In this document: positions 52,801 through 55,599 of the stretch, in pieces
Layout: every line of letters begins with the position of its first letter
Numbering within the stretch: the stretch's first letter is position 1
NCBI GenBank assembly: GCA_030386875.1
Contig: CM059572.1
Span: 35,833,732 to 35,897,731, forward strand
Source: Morinoia aosen
Lineage: Eukaryota > Arthropoda > Malacostraca > Amphipoda > Talitridae
Length of the DNA: 64,000 nucleotides
Reading direction: 5' to 3'
Notes under the pieces: generated by a model
The model's input: the letters and a program-made list of their open reading frames with translations, nothing else
What the model was told of the DNA's origin: nothing
Database searches by the model: none
Translations under genes and position numbers: made by a program

Positions 52801-55177
52801 TATTTCATATCATAGGCTTTTATTTAACCTTACATCGTATTAATAAACTCAAACTACCCTGTTGTAATCGTCATAGGCCGCCAAAATTACGCTATGAGTA
52901 TCTACTCCCCTAATGCTATGAAGACATGTCTTTTTTCTGGTAGGATTTGTGAACTCATTTAGAGAGTAATTTTACCTTTTCATTGGTTTCTTGTTAACAA
53001 CATCCTCTAACTTTCATCTCATGGCTATCATTTGTTTGTTTTGCAGCTGGAGACAGCCAAGTGGATGCGGACCAGTCACAAGCCAACCCTGACGGTGAGA
53101 TATCCTTCAAATTTTGTGTGCTACTATAGCGTGAGGTCTACAGACATGTATCGCCTACCCACGTGTAGTTTGAGATGTAAAATTAAATGTATGGAAATAT
53201 TTAAAATTCATTAGTAACCCAACCTAACCTCACGCTATAGTACTAGCTAGAGGTAGATCTCATGCTACAGTGTGGTAGACCTCACGCTATAGCAGCACCC
53301 AATTCCGCTCACCACATGGTCCAACAGCTAAATTAGGTTGCTCCAATGAGAAGTTGCAAATATTGGAAATCTTGGAGCGCGTATATTTGAAAACTGCATG
53401 GAGGCCTGTGAAAGAATACGTAAAACTGCGAAATGTGTACTGATCTACCCTCAGATTTTTCCCATATTTATTTTTTGAAATGGACGTAGAGGAATATTGA
53501 ATTCAGGAACTACGGTACCCCATTCCGGCGTTGATAAACAGTTTCATCACCAGTTGCGTTCACCTTACCCACAAGTAGGGATGTCTCAACATGTTCATTG
53601 TTATAGTTCTCTGATTAACGGTTCTACTGATGTATTGTTCGAGGCAGAAAACTTTTTAAAATTAATTTTAATATCCCACTTTACGTATATTTGTTCAATA
53701 CAAGGTGAAACTGAAGCATTATGTATTTGTTCTAGAGTATTATGGGGACTCAGCATTTTGGGTTAATTAATGAAAGATTGATATGTTCAAAATTGAAGAG
53801 GCATTGAAGGATGTATCATGAGTTAGTCACTCTTCACGTTGTTCAAGTGAAGAGACAGCTGTACTTTTATGCCGCCCTCTTTATTAAGTAATTTTTGGAT
53901 TTGACCGATCGTTACTGAATGCTGTTGCTTTTAATAAGACGCGTACAACAGTAACTAATAATACTCCAATTTGCAATAAATCTCTGATAATTCATAATTT
54001 ATCATAGTTTTTCCCCCTTAGAAATCGCTCAAATAATGAGAACAGACGAAGCAGATGCCACTATACAGTGCCTATTAACTCATCATTCATATCTTTATAC
54101 CTACGATTCGTAACCTTGATACGGAGCATGATGCTGTTTATTATCTGTTAAAAAAAGCTACGCAAGTGTTTTACATACAAACGATGTGTGCACAATTCAG
54201 TGAGATGTATTCTCCTTGAAACTTTTCTTAAAAATTAATAAAAATATTAGAAACGTTTTTTAATGGAACTGCAAAACTGAACCAACAAAATAAATTTATT
54301 TCAGTATTCACGATCGGCATTTAAAAAACATCAACAGAACTAAAAAGTAAGTATTCTTATTTGTACTGCGACATCAGTTGAAATTTTTCACTTTCAGGTC
54401 ATGCATTAGGCAAACTAGACTGTACCTATTAACTCAACTCAGAATGTAATACCCATACTAAAGAAAAAAGGTACACAGACGAATTTTGCCCTAACTGTTA
54501 GTACAGCCTAGAATATCACAAGCTAGCACACGGCTACCATGGGAGACAACTTTCGCCTGAAAATTGTGGGTTTGAACCTCCGTGAGTTGGGTGTTACTTC
54601 TCTTTGGGAAAAAGAAGAAAGTCCCTATTTCCCACTTGACCAGGGTGCGTGCTATACATAAATACCGCCAACACTAGGTGTTATCCCTTTGTGACTGGGC
54701 ATCAACTATAAGGCTTTCGAAAGCCCAACGGATAGAGTAACGACAAAACTCAGAATCTGATTTTTAGATTTCAATAACTCAGCAAATAATTAAAAAACAT
54801 TTTCGAGTGGTTACTATTATAGGAAGGAGTTAGTGTATCAGTGATATTTCGATTACTACTTGATATCAGAGTTGGGGCTTTTGTAGCCCACCCAACACAC
54901 ATAATGACATGTGTGACCTTTAATGGAACAAAATACTAATGATCGAAAGCAATTCGTTTGAACAGGAATGACTAGGTATTTTTTACTATTATTCCTTGAG
55001 ATATTTTGTATATCCTCCTCAGGTGCAACAGAGGACGTTTGCACGTTCGGCGACATCACAGTGGCCCTAGGAAAAGAGCTTGCTACGACGCAAGACAAAA
55101 TCAGGTGTTCGTGTGAGACCCCGCCCTCCGTAACGTGTGTTGACACTCCCGTCACTCAAGCACCTTTGAGAATTTGA
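7723..55177 (+). CDS. Multi-domain pacifastin/Kunitz/VWC-like protease inhibitor gene (25 exons, 5' partial)
   Basis: Gene-level entry. The coding join is 7723-7833, 8381-8494, 9767-9880, 12240-12380, 22966-23127, 23891-24022, 25447-25590, 26241-26351, 29458-29577, 29944-30384, 31071-31175, 37109-37279, 39549-39668, 40472-40612, 41584-41703, 43291-43399, 44872-45048, 45726-45847, 47279-47398, 48796-48913, 50035-50147, 50697-50886, 51474-51550, 53047-53094, 55023-55177. All introns are GT-AG. Phases are 1 throughout, except phase 2 at junctions 16/17, 17/18, 20/21 and 22/23, and every junction agrees, leaving 1157 open codons. The pacifastin pattern C-x(9-12)-C-N-x-C-x-C...C-T-x-x-x-C recurs 16 times. 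Pacifastin and Kunitz domains are canonical inhibitors of extracellular serine proteases, so the product is inferred to be secreted. The signal-peptide exon was not found, and a missed exon in the long introns 4 or 11 cannot be excluded. The function in the animal (prophenoloxidase cascade, digestion or development) is not shown by the sequence. Confidence 0.9.
8381..8494 (+). CDS. Exon 2: pacifastin domain 2
   Basis: Acceptor TTTTTTCATCAG is strong; donor is CCTA|GTACGT; phase 1-1; 38 codons. The domain has [15 protein letters not shown] and the reactive loop CTKRAC. The predicted P1 is Lys, so trypsin-like proteases are the expected targets. A short linker of six residues precedes the first cysteine. 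Confidence 0.93.
8932..9155 (-). mobile_element. Decayed piggyBac-type MITE in intron 2
   Basis: CATTTATGAAAATTGAATTT, CTAGTCGGCCAGGAGCATTA and CAGTCAAAGTGTTG match, in reverse, the MITEs at 48239 and 59166. Ends are degenerate. Confidence 0.6.
9767..9880 (+). CDS. Exon 3: pacifastin domain 3
   Basis: Acceptor is TTGTTCCCTCTGCAG, donor is CCAC|GTGAGT, phase 1-1. The domain has GCNWCRC and the loop CTRRAC, giving a predicted P1 of Arg (trypsin-type). Its last 27 bases together with the donor are the seed of the 97-bp tandem array that follows directly. Confidence 0.93.
9854..11540 (+). repeat. 97-bp minisatellite carrying the end of exon 3 and its 5' splice site (about 17 units)
   Basis: Each unit repeats the exon 3 end (coding CTRRACPP or close variants) with the GTGAGTAAACGAACG donor, plus about 60 bp of intron ending in a pyrimidine-rich tract and a CACCAG or GCAGCAG. 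The spacing between successive GTGAGTAAAC sites is 97 bp, with an 89-bp variant near 10490. Variants are small, such as ACGCGC/ACGCTC and CCACGTG/CCGTGTG. The array sits entirely in intron 3. Long open frames on both strands are by-products of the periodicity. Confidence 0.95.
12240..12380 (+). CDS. Exon 4: pacifastin domain 4
   Basis: Acceptor is GTTGTGCAG, donor is GGTG|GTAAGC, phase 1-1, 47 codons. Motifs are CEDGARW, DCNWCSC and the loop CTEKAC. The predicted P1 is Glu, which is unusual for a pacifastin domain. A Glu-specific target, or loss of inhibitory function, are both possible. A tail rich in Pro and Gly follows the last cysteine. Confidence 0.93.
12465..12750 (+). repeat. 30-bp minisatellite in intron 4
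   Basis: About 9.5 units of a 30-bp motif (GAATCTCGGGAAATGTGTGA followed by ATCTCTACTT), starting 85 bp after the exon 4 donor. The unit length is a multiple of three, so all frames stay open; these are not genes. No match to the neighbouring exon was seen. Confidence 0.92.
12828..12955. repeat. Imperfect inverted repeat (hairpin) in intron 4
   Basis: A left arm beginning TCGAGGGTGATTTTTCGATA pairs with a right arm containing TATCGAAAAAACACCC. A second internal copy of GATTTTTCGATAGTTT sits in the loop. Arms are about 45 bp and imperfect. Probably an old fold-back MITE; no target duplication was established. Confidence 0.65.
12956..16080. other. Intron 4 sequence, mostly unrecognised
   Basis: AT-rich sequence without a supportable gene. 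The only notable piece is the possible pacifastin pseudoexon near 14713-14800, listed separately. The 3' part (from about 15300) may be decayed upstream sequence of the jockey-like relic, but no diagnostic reverse-transcriptase motif was recognised there. Confidence 0.5.
14713..14800 (+). pseudogene. Possible dead pacifastin exon
   Basis: Two blocks resemble exon 4 in the right order. GGGATGCCCGCC resembles the CEDGARW coding block, and AACTGGTGCTC followed by GAGCTGCCTTTACAAAAAG resembles the NWCS...AACT.K block. A T-run and extra bases separate them, the frame is broken and cysteine codons are lost. This may be a decayed domain of the same gene; chance similarity is not excluded. Confidence 0.35.
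16090..17250 (+). mobile_element. Jockey-type non-LTR retrotransposon relic (RT thumb and RNase H)
   Basis: An open stretch of about 95 codons up to 16407 reads like the region after the RT palm of jockey/I-type elements: [43 protein letters not shown]. From 16673 an RNase H follows: [12 protein letters not shown] in place of the usual YTDGS, then [20 protein letters not shown]. Near 16970 the terminal part WIHSHVGM and, after a frameshift, [14 protein letters not shown] appear, then a W..W C-terminal tail. Stops and frameshifts make it dead. The 5' half is missing or too decayed to recognise. Confidence 0.75.
17251..19690. other. Intron 4 sequence without recognised features
   Basis: AT-rich intron. 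Short open frames are present on both strands, but none has a recognisable domain, splice context or codon bias. Nothing supportable is seen. Confidence 0.5.
19700..20090 (+). mobile_element. Dispersed retroposon, subfamily 2
   Basis: It shares GGTTACCTCAGCTATAGAT, TCTTTCGGGCCC, a C/T-rich centre, TTTCTATGCGCA and a 3' GGCTGGGGAGTCTTAAA with the copies at 1420, 3440 and 5849. The 3' half is related to subfamily 1. It is in the same (+) orientation as the host gene. Confidence 0.7.
20211..20740 (+). mobile_element. Dispersed retroposon, subfamily 1 (copy with duplicated 3' end)
   Basis: The head TCCTCAGGGGATGT and TCTATGGGAATTAG is followed by TCGGTTCACTGCTGTC, ending with GGCTTAAACTAACTT near 20557. 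A second 3' fragment ends at 20737 with GGGAGGCTAAAACTAAC and a (TAATC)n tail. It may be two insertions, or one copy broken by an insert. Confidence 0.75.
21190..22026. repeat. Tandem pair of a 221-bp repeat, first copy interrupted by a retroposon
   Basis: The sequence from TAGTCCACCCCC through CTCTCGAGAGTT, GGCCCGTCAAAATATA, GATACGCTC and GGCTTCGGACAGACCGACCG to CGCGGCTCTTATTATA occurs twice. The first copy (21195-21797) is split after GATACGCTC by the retroposon at 21348-21714. The second copy (from 21798) has the same site uninterrupted. The 3' part has a GACG microsatellite. Confidence 0.88.
21348..21714 (+). mobile_element. Dispersed retroposon, subfamily 1, with 15-bp target-site duplication
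   Basis: The best-defined copy of the family. It is flanked by ATCACAGATACGCTC at 21333-21347 and at 21715-21729. The head is CCCTCAGGGGGATACAACTA. The body has TTTTTCGGTTCACTGCTGTC and TTCTTCTTCAACTTT, and the tail is A/T-rich (TAATTATAATAATA). The duplication and tail indicate target-primed retroposition. The 367-bp length suggests a SINE or the 3' end of a LINE. No clear tRNA, 7SL or 5S head was recognised. Confidence 0.9.
22027..22885. other. Intron 4 sequence without recognised features
   Basis: AT-rich sequence. No exon, repeat unit or RNA gene could be supported. The last part (about 22880-22945) contains GGCCACCGGTGGCGTACG, a fragment of the piggyBac-type MITE family, ending about 20 bp before the exon 5 acceptor. 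Confidence 0.55.
22966..23127 (+). CDS. Exon 5: pacifastin domain 5
   Basis: Acceptor is AATGCTTTCGCAG, donor is GCCGA|GTGAGT, phase 1-1, 54 codons. The N-terminal linker is long (about 20 residues), and the first cysteine loop is the longest in the array (12 residues between Cys1 and Cys2). Core NCNWCRC, loop CTKRGC; predicted P1 Lys (trypsin-type). Confidence 0.92.
23891..24022 (+). CDS. Exon 6: pacifastin domain 6
   Basis: The acceptor is weak (GACAAACCAG, little pyrimidine) but is the only one giving phase 1. The AG just before the first cysteine at 23921 would give phase 0. Donor is GACG|GTGAGC. Core DNCNWCSC, loop CTLMAC; predicted P1 Leu. Confidence 0.9.
24394..24630 (-). mobile_element. 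Hairpin SINE copy 1 (inverted tRNA-like heads)
   Basis: The element is flanked by 13-bp direct repeats ACTTCATAAGGCT at 24381-24393 and 24631-24643. Positions 24469-24630 form an 81-bp-arm palindrome with almost no spacer. Each arm is tRNA-like: on the + strand the right arm has an A-box-like CAGCGCAGTCGA at 24554 and a perfect B box GTTCGAGCC at 24598, 44 bp apart as in tRNA. The unpaired part at 24394-24468 is the body/tail when read on the - strand, so the element is a - strand SINE preceded by an inverted copy of its own head. Confidence 0.85.
24631..25446 (+). repeat. 75-bp minisatellite ending in the acceptor of exon 7 (about 11 units)
   Basis: Units begin CTTCATAAGGCTTTAA and end CAACACCCTCTCACTCTACAG. 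The last unit ends CACCCTCTCACTCGGCAG, which is the exon 7 acceptor. Each unit therefore repeats the pyrimidine tract and 3' splice site; in several the AG is changed (TACAAAG). A partial unit before the hairpin SINE (24371-24393) shows that the SINE landed in the array. Confidence 0.95.
25447..25590 (+). CDS. Exon 7: pacifastin domain 7
   Basis: Acceptor is CTCTCACTCGGCAG, the end of the 75-bp array; donor is ACAG|GTTTGT; phase 1-1; 48 codons. An acidic/Gln-rich linker precedes Cys1. Core NCNHCQC, loop CTLMGC; predicted P1 Leu, with Met at P1' as in domain 6. Confidence 0.92.
26241..26351 (+). CDS. Exon 8: pacifastin domain 8
   Basis: Acceptor is GCCGCGTGCAG, donor is CCAG|GTGAGC, phase 1-1, 37 codons. 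Core DCNWCTC, loop CSKRAC, where Ser replaces the usual Thr after Cys5. Predicted P1 is Lys (trypsin-type). Confidence 0.92.
26386..26593 (-). mobile_element. Decayed piggyBac-type MITE
   Basis: Internal sequence resembles, in reverse, the MITEs at 48239 and 59166: TATTTATGAAAATTGA, CTAGTCGGTCAGCAGCATTA, TACTGGTGGTGCACGTTGCG, and an end resembling GCAGTCAAAGTGTTAA. The left end is degenerate, so limits are approximate. Confidence 0.6.
26794..27850 (+). repeat. 30-bp minisatellite, about 35 tandem units each resembling a 3' splice site
   Basis: The unit reads TTGCTAAACTTTGTTGCAG plus GGCCCTGGATG. The first half of the array has CTAAAC; the second half mostly CTCAAC. Every unit thus has a branch-point-like yUnAy and a TTTGTTGCAG|G acceptor. 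It lies in intron 8, 440 bp past exon 8. All six frames stay open because the unit is 30 bp; the predicted peptides are artefacts. Confidence 0.95.
27900..29450. other. Intron 8, right part
   Basis: AT-rich intron apart from the GC-rich TATA-promoter-like block at 28265-28380. No exon with pacifastin cysteines is seen. Confidence 0.5.
28272..28379 (+). promoter_or_regulatory. TATA core promoter with short coding start, possible relic
   Basis: TATATAAG at 28272 is followed about 32 bp later by an initiator-like CTCAATCG (A at 28306), then a GC-rich leader and CACACAATGAAG with an ATG at 28353. The frame stops after eight codons at 28377. This layout (strong TATA, short leader, ATGAAG start) is typical of insect cuticle or other secreted-protein genes. 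No downstream exon was recognised, so it may be a dead or truncated gene end, or an internal promoter. Confidence 0.4.
29458..29577 (+). CDS. Exon 9: pacifastin domain 9
   Basis: Acceptor is ATCCTTTCAACAG, donor is GGAG|GTACGT, phase 1-1, 40 codons. An acidic linker precedes Cys1. Core DCNTCSC, loop CTLRAC; predicted P1 Leu. Confidence 0.92.
29944..30384 (+). CDS. Exon 10: proline-rich 21-residue repeats plus pacifastin domain 10
   Basis: Acceptor is ATTTCGACAG, donor is AAGC|GTGAGT, phase 1-1, 147 codons. The exon opens with four full 21-residue repeats ([12 protein letters not shown] followed by a charged tail such as SEKPRDQD) and a partial fifth. These are encoded by a 63-bp coding minisatellite and probably form an extended linker. 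The domain follows: core RCNWCTC, loop CTHKAC, predicted P1 His, which is unusual. Confidence 0.92.
30376..30860 (+). repeat. 21-bp minisatellite derived from the donor of exon 10
   Basis: About 20 units of GAGGGTTGTTGTTTCAAGTGT. The exon end reads TTCAAGC|GTGAGT, and units with TTCAAGCGTGAGG occur in the array, so the unit contains the exon end and the donor. Most units have TTCAAGTGTGAGG or TTCAACCGTGAGG. The unit is seven codons long, giving meaningless open frames on both strands. Confidence 0.93.
31071..31175 (+). CDS. Exon 11: pacifastin domain 11
   Basis: Acceptor is GCAATTATTTTCAG, donor is GACG|GTACTG, phase 1-1, 35 codons, the shortest pacifastin exon. Motifs are CEEGARW, GCNWCDC and the loop CTQLAC; predicted P1 Gln. 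Confidence 0.92.
31440..31515 (+). repeat. Short tandem repeat in intron 11
   Basis: Three and a half units of TCTTCCATAATGGAGCATG (19 bp). Confidence 0.85.
32035..32640 (+). repeat. 29-bp minisatellite in intron 11
   Basis: The unit is CTTGCCATCAGTATTTTGTA plus GCTACACTT, with about 14 well-conserved units in the centre. Degenerate longer units occur on both flanks (to about 32770), such as GTTGCCTCACCAGTATTTTG. Each unit has CATCAG or CACCAG, but no relation to an exon was found. Confidence 0.92.
32775..36540. other. Intron 11, mostly unrecognised
   Basis: AT-rich sequence of 3.8 kb without supportable exon. It contains a three-unit 33-bp repeat at 34770-34868 (GTCGCTAGAAACCATGCTCA...) and a perfect hairpin at 35494-35543, listed separately. 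Confidence 0.5.
35494..35543. repeat. Perfect 22-bp inverted repeat with 6-nt loop
   Basis: ATAAATTTCATCAATTTCGA begins the left arm, ending AC; after TTCCGT the exact reverse complement follows. No flanking target duplication was identified. Confidence 0.85.
36548..36925 (+). repeat. 22-bp minisatellite in intron 11
   Basis: About 16 units of GAATACTGAGCATAATCATA plus AC, with an alternative CATTGTCATAAC variant interspersed. It ends about 180 bp before the exon 12 acceptor. Confidence 0.93.
37109..37279 (+). CDS. Exon 12: pacifastin domain 12 (atypical)
   Basis: Acceptor is ATTCCACGTTGCAG, donor is CCTG|GTAAGT, phase 1-1, 57 codons. A 26-residue Ala/Val/Ser-rich linker precedes Cys1. All six cysteines remain, but the conserved Asn after Cys2 is Ser (GCSSCTC) and the loop is CETNNC, lacking the Cys-Thr pair. 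Predicted P1 is Thr. Inhibitory activity may be altered or lost. Confidence 0.88.
38593..39168 (+). mobile_element. Dispersed retroposon, subfamily 1, with a tandemly expanded head
   Basis: Seven 36-bp units (GAAACTCCCTCATGGGAATA plus CAATTGTATTAATAAG) match the family head, whose normal form is CTCCCCTCAGGGGGATACAA plus CTATTGTATCTATGGGA. The rest of the element follows from 38846 (AACACTCCCAGGG, GGCCTTCTTTTTGTTG, TTTTCGGTTCACTGCTCTCC) and ends near 39168. Confidence 0.85.
39549..39668 (+). CDS. Exon 13: pacifastin domain 13 (atypical)
   Basis: Acceptor is GGAACATTTCAG, donor is CCTG|GTGAGG, phase 1-1, 40 codons. The six cysteines are kept; the centre is SCLVCRC (Leu for Asn) and the loop is CSSSAC; predicted P1 Ser. 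Confidence 0.9.
40472..40612 (+). CDS. Exon 14: pacifastin domain 14
   Basis: Acceptor is TTGAATCGACGCAG, donor is CCCG|GTAATT, phase 1-1, 47 codons. A Ser/Gly-rich linker is followed by CRPGSTF, DCNRCRC and the loop CTKRLC; predicted P1 Lys (trypsin-type). Confidence 0.92.
40853..41153 (-). mobile_element. Hairpin SINE copy 2 (253-bp near-perfect palindrome)
   Basis: Flanked by 12-bp direct repeats AACATTACTTTG at 40841-40852 and 41154-41165. Positions 40902-41154 form a palindrome with 126-bp arms around a single central base at 41028. The right arm has an A-box-like TAGCGCGATCGA at 41040 and a B-box-like GTTCTAATC at 41085, 45 bp apart. The unpaired part 40853-40901 corresponds to the tail of copy 1 (TCTAGTACGG...AAG). 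Same architecture as copy 1, but the arms extend 45 bp further into the body. Confidence 0.88.
41584..41703 (+). CDS. Exon 15: pacifastin domain 15 (atypical loop)
   Basis: Acceptor is TCAATGGTCTCAG, donor is TGCG|GTATGT, phase 1-1, 40 codons. Core NCNWCFC is typical, but the reactive loop CSHSDTC has one extra residue and no Thr after Cys5. The P1 assignment is uncertain (His or Ser). Confidence 0.9.
43291..43399 (+). CDS. Exon 16: acidic linker and first cysteine of pacifastin domain 16
   Basis: Acceptor is TTTCCTCACTCCAG, donor is CTAC|GTTAGT, phase 1 in and phase 2 out. It encodes an Ala/Glu-rich linker and then ACDEGTT. Joined to exon 17, this gives [16 protein letters not shown], the exact C-x9-C-N-x-C-x-C spacing of the family. 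Reading exon 17 alone from an upstream AG would give a truncated first loop, so this split model is preferred. Confidence 0.85.
43709..44164. mobile_element. Non-autonomous pogo/Tigger-like MITE
   Basis: TA duplications (43707-43708 and 44165-44166) flank terminal inverted repeats CAGTACCCCCTCC...CGCGACTCAC and GCGATTTGCGAGGGGATACTG. The CAGT ends with a CCCCTCGC...CGCGG repeat are typical of pogo/Tigger transposons. The 456-bp interior has no transposase. It sits in the left edge of the 80-bp array. Confidence 0.75.
44167..44880 (+). repeat. 80-bp minisatellite carrying the acceptor of exon 17 and its first 9 bases
   Basis: Units run GAGTGTATACATTGATATCT through ACTGCAAGAGAGTAACAG to CCAACACCTGTGCCACAG|CTGGATGCA; spacing is 80 bp (82 in one). 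The last unit runs directly into exon 17, so every unit contains the real 3' splice site plus nine exon bases. About nine units. The long minus-strand open frame of 328 codons here is a by-product. Confidence 0.94.
44872..45048 (+). CDS. Exon 17: rest of pacifastin domain 16 plus first half of Kunitz domain
   Basis: Acceptor is CCTGTGCCACAG, donor is TTCAG|GTAAGC, phase 2-2. The first part is [10 protein letters not shown] and the loop CDRRAC (Asp for Thr; predicted P1 Arg). After a Ser/Ala linker the Kunitz domain starts: [17 protein letters not shown]. The residue after the second Kunitz cysteine, the P1 position, is Phe, predicting chymotrypsin-type inhibition. Confidence 0.9.
45327..45714 (+). 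repeat. 14-bp minisatellite upstream of exon 18 (about 27 units)
   Basis: The unit is CGCTAACCCCCAGT, nearly invariant, with two units carrying an extra C. Each has CTAAC, the metazoan branch-point consensus, and CCCCCAG. The last unit stands 11 bp before the exon 18 acceptor (CTACTTCCTCAG), so its CTAAC is well placed to be the working branch point. Confidence 0.95.
45726..45847 (+). CDS. Exon 18: second half of Kunitz/BPTI domain
   Basis: Acceptor is ACTTCCTCAG, donor is TTAG|GTACCA, phase 2 in, phase 1 out. With exon 17 the cysteine spacing is 8-15-7-12-3, the exact Kunitz signature, including FNP, FLYGGC and NNFES. The intron within the domain interrupts the segment before FNP. Confidence 0.95.
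45848..47278. other. Intron 18, no recognised features
   Basis: AT-rich intron with no repeat array. An undetected N-terminal VWC-like half exon here is unlikely, because the phases of exons 18 and 19 already match. Confidence 0.5.
47279..47398 (+). CDS. Exon 19: orphan C-terminal VWC-like half module
   Basis: Acceptor is TTTTGTTCCTTCAG, donor is CCAG|GTAACT, phase 1-1, 40 codons. The cysteine pattern C-x4-C...C...CC-x5-C ([17 protein letters not shown]) equals the second halves encoded by exons 21 and 22/23. It follows the Kunitz domain without its own N-terminal half. Confidence 0.85.
48239..48459 (+). mobile_element. piggyBac-type MITE
   Basis: Terminal repeats CACTTTGACTGC and CGCACTCAAAGTG are flanked by TTAT (48235) and TTAA (48460). 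It is 221 bp, the same as the copy at 59166, and shares CGTGCGCCACCGGTGGTACA. Non-coding. Lies in intron 19. Confidence 0.8.
48796..48913 (+). CDS. Exon 20: VWC-like domain A, N-terminal half
   Basis: The acceptor CACGATGCAG is weak; donor is TCTGG|GTGAGT; phase 1 in, phase 2 out. The pattern [12 protein letters not shown]...PCSRCRC matches the start of a VWC domain (C...Y..GE...C..C.C). Confidence 0.85.
49464..49546. mobile_element. Small inverted-repeat MITE
   Basis: Ends CCCAGTCTAAC and GTTAGACTGGG are similar to the TA-flanked MITE at 3498. Flanks do not show a clear TA duplication. Lies in intron 20. Confidence 0.45.
50035..50147 (+). CDS. Exon 21: VWC-like domain A, C-terminal half
   Basis: Acceptor is TTTCTCCGATCGTAG, donor is TGCG|GTGTGT, phase 2 in, phase 1 out. 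Pattern is [18 protein letters not shown] (C-x4-C...C...CC-x5-C). Confidence 0.87.
50697..50886 (+). CDS. Exon 22: VWC-like domain B, N-terminal half
   Basis: Acceptor is CTTCGCCAACAG, donor is TCCAG|GTAAAA, phase 1 in, phase 2 out. After an acidic linker: [19 protein letters not shown] and CAPVDC, giving C..Y..GD..C..C.C and the following C-x4-C. The intron lies after the C-x4-C pair, whereas in domain A it lies before it. Confidence 0.87.
51474..51550 (+). CDS. Exon 23: VWC-like domain B, C-terminal end
   Basis: Acceptor is AATTTTGTCGCAG, donor is TGCC|GTAAGT, phase 2 in, phase 1 out, 77 bp. It encodes [18 protein letters not shown], completing the CC-x5-C signature. Confidence 0.87.
51551..53046. 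other. Intron 23
   Basis: AT-rich. Between 51560 and 51860 a loose repeat of AACTATG/CTTAGAATTCAA-type phrases is seen but has no clean period. A possible MADF-like relic at 52252-52336 is treated as a finding only. Confidence 0.45.
53047..53094 (+). CDS. Exon 24: 16-residue linker exon
   Basis: Acceptor is TTGTTTGTTTTGCAG, donor is GACG|GTGAGA, phase 1-1, 48 bp. Encodes a polar stretch [15 protein letters not shown] without cysteines. Supported by strong splice sites and matching phases on both sides. Confidence 0.75.
53118..53299 (-). mobile_element. Short copy of the 8-bp-TSD fold-back MITE
   Basis: Inverted ends CTATAGCGTGAGGTCTAC and GTAGACCTCACGCTATAG, with an interior matching in reverse the element at 4611-5012 (CATTTAATTTT..., CTAGCTAGAGGTAGATCTCA). 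It begins 23 bp after the exon 24 donor. No internal array. Confidence 0.8.
53300..55022. other. Intron 24, no recognised features
   Basis: AT-rich sequence; no exon or repeat array supported. Confidence 0.5.
55023..55177 (+). CDS. Exon 25: terminal exon, orphan VWC-like N-terminal half and stop
   Basis: Acceptor is TATATCCTCCTCAG, phase 1 in, stop TGA at 55175-55177. [13 protein letters not shown]...[13 protein letters not shown] is an N-terminal VWC-like half without the CC-x5-C part. The frame ends in a Pro/Thr-rich tail. Possible poly(A) signals are AATAAA at 55466 and 55525. Confidence 0.82.
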
Positions 55178-55465
55178 AATGTTTGAGATCTGGGTAAAAA
55201 GTTTCCATAGTTTTAAAGTTTTCAAAAGTGAACGGAATTCGTTATATTTTCTTAGCTTAGTCATTTAGAATTGCGACGTTACGTCTTATTTTCAAAATTT
55301 GCTCTGTTCATTTTCTACTCCTCGTTAAAATACGCTATAAATGGACAAATTAGTCATATATGAATAATTGTCGAACATGTTCCATTTCTCCGTACTTTAA
55401 AATTTGTCTGCTTCAATATAAGGATATACAGCTCCACTGCGAGCATGAAAATGATCACTTCAGAA

Positions 55466-55471
55466 AATAAA
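55466..55471 (+). terminator. Candidate poly(A) signal of the inhibitor gene
   Basis: AATAAA, 289 bp after the stop codon; a second AATAAA occurs at 55525. Either would give an ordinary 3' UTR. Motif only, no transcript evidence. Confidence 0.4.
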
Positions 55472-55599
55472 ATTATTATTAATTGCTTTATTGTGTAGTA
55501 TTAATAGTGAGATGGTATAAATTTAATAAAAATCACGAAAGTGCTGCTTTACTTGTAAAATTTACATCAGAACCGAAAAGTTGACGAGCAAATGACGGG

